Assembly: GCA_002794785.1 (NCBI GenBank)
Contig: NBBA01000006.1
Coordinates: forward strand, 1,984,001-2,048,000
Direction of reading: 5' to 3'
Length of the DNA stretch: 64,000 nucleotides
Origin: Coniferiporia sulphurascens
Lineage: Eukaryota > Basidiomycota > Agaricomycetes > Hymenochaetales > Hymenochaetaceae
Positions 57,850 through 64,000 of the stretch are shown in pieces (position 1 is the stretch's first letter; each line of letters starts with the position of its first letter). The notes beneath the pieces are model-generated. The model was not told the DNA's origin, did not search any database, and was given only the letters and a program-made list of their open reading frames with translations. A program made the translations under genes and the position numbers.

Positions 57850-60375
57850 CGGTCTCCGCATTTTTTTAAATCATATCGATTGAACTTAGTTGTCGGATTC
57901 TGCTTTTACCCTTCAACTTGATCGGACTTCACGGCCCAAGTGGAGAGGTGATACAAAGTACGGGGTGACACGGTTTCGCCCTTTGACAACTTCTTTGACC
58001 ACAATCATTCCCTCTAACCCTCCTCCCCCTCCTCCATACCTTTTCTCTGGGCTGAGGAGAGCCTCCGAATTTTCAGTGCTCGCCGTTTCTCACTTTTGCT
58101 GCCAAGACCCTTTCAGCTGATTGGATCGCGAAATGCCCGCGCGTTTGTCGAGAAACGAATTCTTTTCAACGAGACACAAAACAATAACAATTGTGTTACA
58201 AGCTATACGCAGATGATGAACCAATTCGCAAAATATAGACGGATGAAGTGTTCAAGAGTCCGTAAATAAAGGGTCTAATGATCCAGGGAGGGCTATCCGA
58301 GCGATGGGTTACCCGGGGCCAGAAATTGTGACGATCCGAGCATCTGTAAGTTATACATTCGCTACGAATTTAGGGAAACGTTGGAGCTGAAGCAATAGAA
58401 AATGAATATTAGGGACGAAATACGTCCAGACGAGTCCATCGTTCGATTAACGGCGATAGACTTTTCCGAAGAGCAGAGTCGTCTCAGAACGACGTAGCGG
58501 CCTGTTGAGTGGGATAGCCGCAGGCTGAGCGGGTACGAGATCTTGTGGAATCTGTTGATTAGGGACTGGCACGGCATGGAAAGCCGGAGGAAGTACCGCG
58601 AGATGAGCGGGAAGCTGCGGGGCTGCTACGATAGGTGGTGCTGCGGCTTGTTCTTCAGCAAGTGCTGGTCCCTCGACTGCAGGGACTGCGGGAACTTCTA
58701 AGACTGCGATTTCCGAAACTTCAGGAGCTGCGGATTCGTCAGCCTCGACTTCGAGCTCGACGGTGTGAGTTTCAGGGACAATGAGCGCAGCCTCTTCCTC
58801 TTCAGGAGCAAAGTGAGATTCGGGGGCCTCCTCTTCGGCAGTCTCTTCGGCCAATGGCTCCAGTCGCTGCTCGACTGCTTCCAGAGGAGTGTGAGCGTGC
58901 TTGCTGCGCTTCTTCGGAGGGGCATCCTCAGTTGCGTCGTCGCCCTCGAATTCGTCTCGCGTCCTTTTATTTTCTCGCTTTGGTTGCTCCTCCTTTTTGT
59001 CCTCGACTGTTTCTTCCTTCACAACGGGAACTATCTTCAGTTGTTTGCGAGTGCGAGTGCGGGGAGCCGGAGGCTCAGCAGAGACGAGCCTGTTCCCCCT
59101 CAGCTTACGCATCCCTTCTGGAACTACCAAAGGAGGGAGTGGCGAAGGGCTCCGCGGCTTAACCGTGGGTTTTACACCGCGGGTGCGTCCTTGAGAGGGA
59201 CCCGGAGCAGCATCGGGGCGCGCAGCATCGGCGACATTACCATCGGTAACTTTCTTGGCCTTTTGGCCGCGTCCTCTGCGTATCACGACATTTTTCGCTG
59301 GTGGATGTGGGGCTGGTTCGTCGGCACGACCCTTGCCCTTGGCTTGGCGAGAGTCGGCGGCTGCGGCTGCGGCTTTTTCTGCTCTGACTACAGCACGAGT
59401 ACGGGGTCGAGTTACTTCAGACGGATGGATTGTGGCCTCTTCGTCAGCCGCGGAGCGAATGGGCATATCAGGGTCTTCATCCGAAGGTCCTGTGCTAGCC
59501 GCCCTTTCCTTTCCCTTGCCTTTCTTTACCTGCGCAGGGCCTGCGGGGTTTCTGCCTTTCCCCGTTCTTGTCCTACGAGGGGGACCACTATCCTCTTCCT
59601 CGATCGCTCGACTATTCGCGAGCGCGGACACGCTGGCTTCCGGTTCGTTGGGACCTATCGTGGTCAAGAAGAGCGTTAGGGGGAGACTATACGAAGACAT
59701 ATTTCATTGCTCACCTTCGCTCACGTCATCCCAGGGTGAAATGTTGAGACCGTTAAGTACCTCGGCTTCGCCGGTGAAGCTCATGAAATCGGGGTACTCT
59801 AAGGGGTTGTTGGAAATGGGAACACCGTTGCTCTCTAAATTGCCGTTGTACACGTCAGCGAGGGCAACGGCGCCTTCTTCCACAGCCTCATAGACGACAT
59901 CGGTTTCGGACGTGTCGCCGGGGAGGACTGCAGTGTATGTTGCGGCATTATCAACCACAGGGACATTCGTTTCTGTGATGTCTGGGTAATGAATGTCGTG
60001 GTTAGGGGGCGCAACCCTACGATTCTGGTCGTGACGTCCCAAAGCGCGATTTGCGCGGAGTCTTTCCACGAAGCGAGGATGCATTGGCATGCTGATTAAC
60101 CTATGGCGCTATGACGCTCAAGGCAGACAGGAACAGGGTACAGTTATGCAGGTGCAGCCTCGAGAGAGGGGACGGGATGTAGTGGTTGGAGTTGAAGACG
60201 AAAGGATGCTGGGCCACTGAACGTGTTGATTTTTTCTTTCAACCACTCCGCGCGCCTCGTGTTTCCGGCATTTCGCGGAGTCGCTAAAACTTGTAAGGTC
60301 TTATCCTTGGTTCGTTTTTGCCTCACATTTGTTGTTCTTTATCCAGTAACGCCTGTGCACCAGAATGCCGACACA
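57850..60375 (-). mobile_element. Novel repeated gene unit, copy C (most diverged)
   Basis: Similarity to the other units runs from about 60375 (TATCCAGTAACGCC, against TATCCAGTGGCGGCC in A) through the gene to about 57850, including GCGTATAGCTTGTAACA-ATT, TTTCTCG-CAAAC and GGCGAAACCG...TACTTTGTA in the 3' flank. The TCAAGGTTTATGA start module is not present. This copy is older or lost its outer end. Confidence 0.7.
58447..60090 (-). CDS. Repeated-unit nuclear-type protein, copy C, long form
   Basis: Exons 59715-60090 and 58447-59654 with a 60-nt phase-1 intron at the same place as in the other copies give 527 residues. The start is MPMHPRFVERLRANRAL. Exon 1 keeps EEGAVALADVYNGNLESNG but lacks the VVPQGR segment. 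Exon 2 keeps VTRPRTRAVVRAEKA, QAKGKGRADEP, VVPEGMRKLRGNRLVSAEPP, KKEEQPKRENKRTRDEFE and PPKKRSKHAHTP, with an extra KNVVIRRGRGQKAKK block. It then continues for about 150 residues absent from A, B and D: an acidic, Ala/Glu/Pro-rich tail ending RPLRRSETTLLFGKVYRR. It may be the ancestral, complete form from which the shorter ones derive. Confidence 0.7.
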
Positions 60376-61156
60376 GGGCTCAGGGTCATCGGCGGACTCA
60401 ATAGCCTGGCCAAGCTCTCTGGGCTTACAGATACTGTGTGTCCCCCTCCTCACCAGCGGAAACCGGGCAGTTTTGGAAGCCTCAGGTCGGCCATACAGAC
60501 GGCAAGGAGGTTGTCATCAATAATCGTGGGTTGCTCGCCAAAAAAAAACCGTACGGCACGGGAAATGCCATTGACGCCGTTGAAATGATGCGTGTGGTCG
60601 AGACAGAAGACTCTATACTTTCCTCTTTCACAATGAGCTTTTCACAATTTCCATTCCTACGACATTCCATCAGACCGAATGTCACTTCCCGCGCCGTGCC
60701 GTGTAACATATTTAGATAAATAACAAGCCCGCTTATCCAGAAAACGATCAATTCATTCGGGGACTCTGAAGATCGGCACATCCTCTCAGGTTGTGAGCTT
60801 CAAAACGAATTCATCAGACCGAACACTACATTTCTCTTTCGTCATGTCGGCCGCTTACGGCATATGTACAGTGATACAGTATCCCAAAAATAATAGCAAG
60901 CACCGATCTTTGAATGTATGAGATTGAGTTTTGTGTGCGACAGTTGTTCTGTCAATAAAGTCTTTGCTCTGCAGAACTTGAAGCCGCTTAAGTTACTCTA
61001 TATTCGATGGAAAGAAATATTCGGTTTTGATTTTACCAGAACAAAGCTTCGTGACGTATTCAAAGGTACTTGTTCCTCTACCCAGTTATCATGCATTATG
61101 CTGTCTGTCTTCTTCCAAGAGACCAGGGAGAATAACGGTGGTCGAATCTGAGAGTA
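60376..61156. other. Intergenic, AT-rich, no gene seen
   Basis: Lies between the upstream end of unit C and the MITE. Only short frames without recognisable domains. Confidence 0.55.
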
Positions 61157-61431
61157 CAGTTAAACCTCCCATAACGGCCCGGGGTACCTCTCATAACGGA
61201 CAACCTCCCATAATGGGTAGTTTGGGGCTCCCACCAAAGTCCACGACAAAAGAACTGGGCATATTCATTGCTCAGAAAAATGAGTACTGCCTGTTTCACC
61301 CAAGCATGCTTTAAAATAAAAAGAAGTAAGTAATTACATAATAATTCGGACCTCTCGTAGTGGGATAACCTCCCATAATGAATGTATATTTCTGTGTTCC
61401 ACCGACCCCCATCCGTTATGGGAGGTTTGAC
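61157..61431. mobile_element. 275-bp MITE of the pogo/Tc1-mariner type
   Basis: Left end CAGTTAAACCTCCCATAACGG at 61157; right end CCGTTATGGGAGGTTTGAC ending at 61431; TA on both sides (61155-61156, 61432-61433). Internal copies of the ACCTCCCATAATG motif occur at about 61203 and 61370. No coding capacity. It ends only 11 bp before the start boundary of unit D. Confidence 0.75.
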
Positions 61432-61442
61432 TAGTGATAGGT

Positions 61443-64000
61443 TCAAGGTTTATGACGACTACCAAATAAGGAACAAGGAAGCGCCCAAAACGCACATTAA
61501 ACCTCTACTTCTATCCGATTAGGCTTACATCATCGGAAAGGGCCACTATCATATTCCCCATCCGTCTCCCCTCACTCGCAGTTGCCCCACAGTGAAATAG
61601 TGGTTTGAGTCTCTGGATCATGTCCTTCAGTGTCCTCCGTCTTCGTCGCCCTTTGTTTCGTGAGGGAGGGGGACGTGTCTTTCCTAAATAACGATGTGAT
61701 TAGTATCCTGCCGGCTGAGCCGTGGCACGGCCGTCACTGGATAGAGAACAATGGGCGTTAGGCAAGAAAACGAACAAAGGGATCAGAATTCACAAGCTTT
61801 AGCGACACCGCAAACCACCGGAGCACGAGGTGCTCCGCATTTTCGTGGTCCGTATTGGAGTGAACCAAACACGCCAAGTGGTCGACAGCCTTTCATCCTC
61901 AACTTCGATTACCGCCTCTGCATCTCCCTTTCCTCTTTCTCAAGCCTTCACCTGTCTGGATTGAAAACCGTCAGCAACATGCCAGTGAAGCTTCGTTCTG
62001 CAGCTCGAACTTGCAACTTGGCTGGGAATATTACCGCTAAGACGAAAGAAGTTGTGTTAGTGTATAAGACGAATGAGTTGGTATCGTTGTGCCAGCACTA
62101 TGGCGTTCCTCAAGGACAAGTTACTGCATTTCAGGCTCTTCTACATGTGGTTGACGCTGAACGAGCACGGCTACGTGAGATTGAGGAAAATAAGGACACC
62201 GCCGTCCTCTCAGGCGATACAACGGAAATCGACGACGACGTCTATGGAGCGGTGGATGAGGGCTCCGTTGCCCTCGGAGACGTACGCAACGACATTGGGA
62301 GCAACGGTGCTCAACAAAACCACAACCCCATAGATTTCCCCGTGGTTCCAAGTTATCGCTGCGGGACTGTGGAGCCTGAGGGTGAGTATGTGGCGTGCTT
62401 TCGTAATGTTTTCCCTAACGCAGTTCCTGACCGTGTAGCTCTCAACAAACCAAAAGCGGGTCCAGTGCTTGCAACCAGTCAATCGACTAAGGACGACAAA
62501 AGACGTGCCCGTGTGGCGAGGTCAAAGAAGAACAAAAGGCCTGCCGGCCCTGCTGCGGGGGAGAAGAAGCACAAGGACAAGACCAAGGAGAGGACCATGA
62601 ACACTGGTCCTTCGGACAAAGCGACTGGTAAATCCACTCGTTCCGGGGGTGATGTAGATGAGGTCATGATCCACCCCCCAGAAATATCCCGACCTCGCGT
62701 CCGTCTCTTCATTAGGGAAGAGAAATACAATTCTGCAGCTGCGATCTCCCGTCAAGCGAAAGGAGAAGGTCGTGCCGACGGGCCTAACCTTCCCCCTCTA
62801 GTGATTCCAGACGGGATGCGCGAATTGAGGCGCAGAAGGCTCGTCTCTATGGAGACTCCAATTCCCCGTCCGCGTATCCGCAGGCAGCCAGAGACGCTCC
62901 CCGTCATGAGCAAAGGGACAATAAAAGGGGGGAAGAAAGAACAGCCGAAGCGAGGAAACAAGAGAACGAGAAGAGATTTCGAGGACGATGACGCACCTGA
63001 GGACGCCCCGCCGAGGAAGCGCAGCGAGCATGTCCATAGTCCTGAAGGAGGCGCGGCCGCAACATCGTCGAATGTTATGGCCTGACCCACGCCATCATTA
63101 ATCAACAGCACCTCAAAGCCCCAGACCTGCCCAAGTTGCAAGGCATAAATCACCACAGGCGGCTGTGATCGACAGACGAACGTTCTTCGTCTCTAATATT
63201 CATTTTCATTGTTTAGCTTCGATGAATCCCTACATTAAACTGAATGTACAACTTACAAATCCCCGGTGCTTGTCAGCCCGTCACCTGGACAATTTTCGAC
63301 GCCGTTTTTCTTCCAGCCCTCTTATTTACGGACCTTTGGACTCTTCACCTGTTGATATTTTTACGATTTGATCCCTTGTCTGCCCATAGCTTGTAACATT
63401 ATTATTATTGTTTCGTTGAACAAAAATGAAGTCGTTTCTCGCCAAACATTCGGGCATCTCGAGACCTGACCAGCTGTAGGAGTGTGAGACGACATATGAG
63501 TGAAAGTCGGCGATGACAGACGTTTCAGGGGCACTTCTCACCACCGAGCAGATACCGGAGATGGGGACTGGAGGGGACGATAGTGTTCAAAGGGGAAAGA
63601 AATTGCGCCAAAGGAGCGAAACCGGATTCACCGTAAGTTTTTGTACTTCCGGAGCCACACATGGGCCCGATGTCCAATCAAGGTTCGGAGAGCAATCGCA
63701 GAGGGTGACAATTAAAAATCATCGATACAAAGGAAAGCCGAGAACAACTTGAGGGGGGATGAGAATGGCCATGAGTTGCCAGCACGAGAGTTTCCGGAGT
63801 CCACGATAGCGATTTTTGAGTCGGTTATGATGACTAGCGGCGAGAAGTACAAAGGTCAAAGGACTCTGTGGAATCTAGATAATCTGAGATCTTTTGAGTT
63901 ACATTAAATCGACCTTTCTGTTAAAATTTGCGAGGGCCCGTCAAGGAAATCATTCCGTGGGATTTAGCGGCGGACGCCAGCACATCCTAATTCGCGCGCT
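61443..64000 (+). mobile_element. Novel repeated gene unit, copy D (reaches the window edge)
   Basis: Starts at TCAAGGTTTATGACGAC (61443) and is collinear with unit B along its full visible length, reaching GGACGCCAGCACATCC at the last bases of the window. It contains all modules of unit B in the same order and orientation. Confidence 0.8.
61979..63085 (+). CDS. Repeated-unit nuclear-type protein, copy D
   Basis: Exons 61979-62381 and 62439-63085 with a 57-nt phase-1 intron give 349 residues. In this copy the intron contains no stop and could be read through. Start MPVKLRSAARTCN; YGVPQGQVTAFQALLHVVDA and EGSVALGDVRNDIGSNG in exon 1; ALNKPKAGPVLATSQ, ISRPRVRLFIREEK, QAKGEGRADGP, VIPDGMRELRRRRLVSMETP, KKEQPKRGNKRTRRDFEDDD and PPRKRSEHVHSPEG in exon 2. 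An upstream ATG at 61751 is in frame and would add 76 residues; I prefer 61979 because the MP(M/V)xLRSA start is conserved among copies. Confidence 0.7.
   Translation: MPVKLRSAARTCNLAGNITAKTKEVVLVYKTNELVSLCQHYGVPQGQVTAFQALLHVVDAERARLREIEENKDTAVLSGDTTEIDDDVYGAVDEGSVALGDVRNDIGSNGAQQNHNPIDFPVVPSYRCGTVEPEGEYVACFRNVFPNAVPDRVALNKPKAGPVLATSQSTKDDKRRARVARSKKNKRPAGPAAGEKKHKDKTKERTMNTGPSDKATGKSTRSGGDVDEVMIHPPEISRPRVRLFIREEKYNSAAAISRQAKGEGRADGPNLPPLVIPDGMRELRRRRLVSMETPIPRPRIRRQPETLPVMSKGTIKGGKKEQPKRGNKRTRRDFEDDDAPEDAPPRKRSEHVHSPEGGAAATSSNVMA

Noticed and set aside
58765..59679. A 304-codon plus-strand ORF opposite copy C
   Set aside because: Antisense to the copy C coding sequence; the intron position and homology with the other copies place the gene on the minus strand.

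Overview
The window is nuclear DNA of a filamentous basidiomycete, most likely an Agaricomycete. Genes carry many 41-80 nt GT-AG introns, genic DNA is GC-rich, and the families fit that group: FunK1 kinases, Crinkler-type proteins, a Zn2Cys6 regulator, GH28 and GH53 pectin-chain hydrolases, and fungal MAD1, RRP45 and 2-Cys peroxiredoxin. Species cannot be named from the sequence. Exon models were joined by eye; where exon lengths are given, they sum to a multiple of three.

Layout. (1) 1-3663: the 5' part of a minus-strand LTR retrotransposon (gag ORF running off the left edge, 5' LTR at 2318-3663), interrupted by an identical LTR in the opposite orientation (900-2245) flanked by a 5-bp target duplication. 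The two LTRs form a 1346-bp inverted repeat around a 72-bp spacer. (2) About 4235-12410: a tract bounded by inverted AT-rich, TATATAG-rich repeats that holds broken, intron-containing pieces of unrelated housekeeping genes, all on the plus strand: CCR4, VPS35 split by a MON2 piece, and SNF5. It looks like a gene-fragment-collecting mobile element. (3) 12.5-16.2 kb: an apparently intact Zn2Cys6 transcription factor (minus). (4) 17.4-28.8 kb: a Crinkler-type P-loop NTPase/nuclease gene, a FunK1 kinase with one frameshift, a truncated FunK1 fused to a duplicated tail of an HNH-endonuclease gene, the intact HNH gene, and the exosome gene RRP45. (5) 29.4-30.5 kb: peroxiredoxin. (6) 31.9-44.5 kb: a repeat-rich stretch with one copy of a novel gene unit, a GH53 gene cut off by that unit, an F-box scrap, a Crinkler-kinase gene, a retroposon with 13-bp target duplications, a 5'-truncated AIF-like oxidoreductase and a Tc1/mariner-type MITE. 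(7) 44.6-54.1 kb: an ordinary block with an FCP1/NIF-domain protein, MAD1 and a secreted GH28 enzyme. (8) 55-64 kb: three more copies of the novel gene unit.

The most interesting item is that unit. Four copies (31.9-34.3, 55.0-57.6, 57.9-60.4 and 61.4-64 kb) each encode a basic, probably nuclear protein with one phase-1 intron of 57-60 nt at the same place. Homology extends several hundred bases beyond the gene on both sides. Three copies and a separate 90-bp fragment share one sharp outer boundary in unrelated flanks, one of them inside a GH53 gene. I know of no described family that matches; it may be a mobile or domesticated element. The gene-fragment mosaic and the LTR that carries its own ORF are the next most notable items.

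The neighbouring genes do not form one pathway. MAD1, RRP45, peroxiredoxin and the FCP1-like protein are ordinary cellular genes, set among conflict- or effector-like families (Crinkler, FunK1, HNH) and transposon debris.
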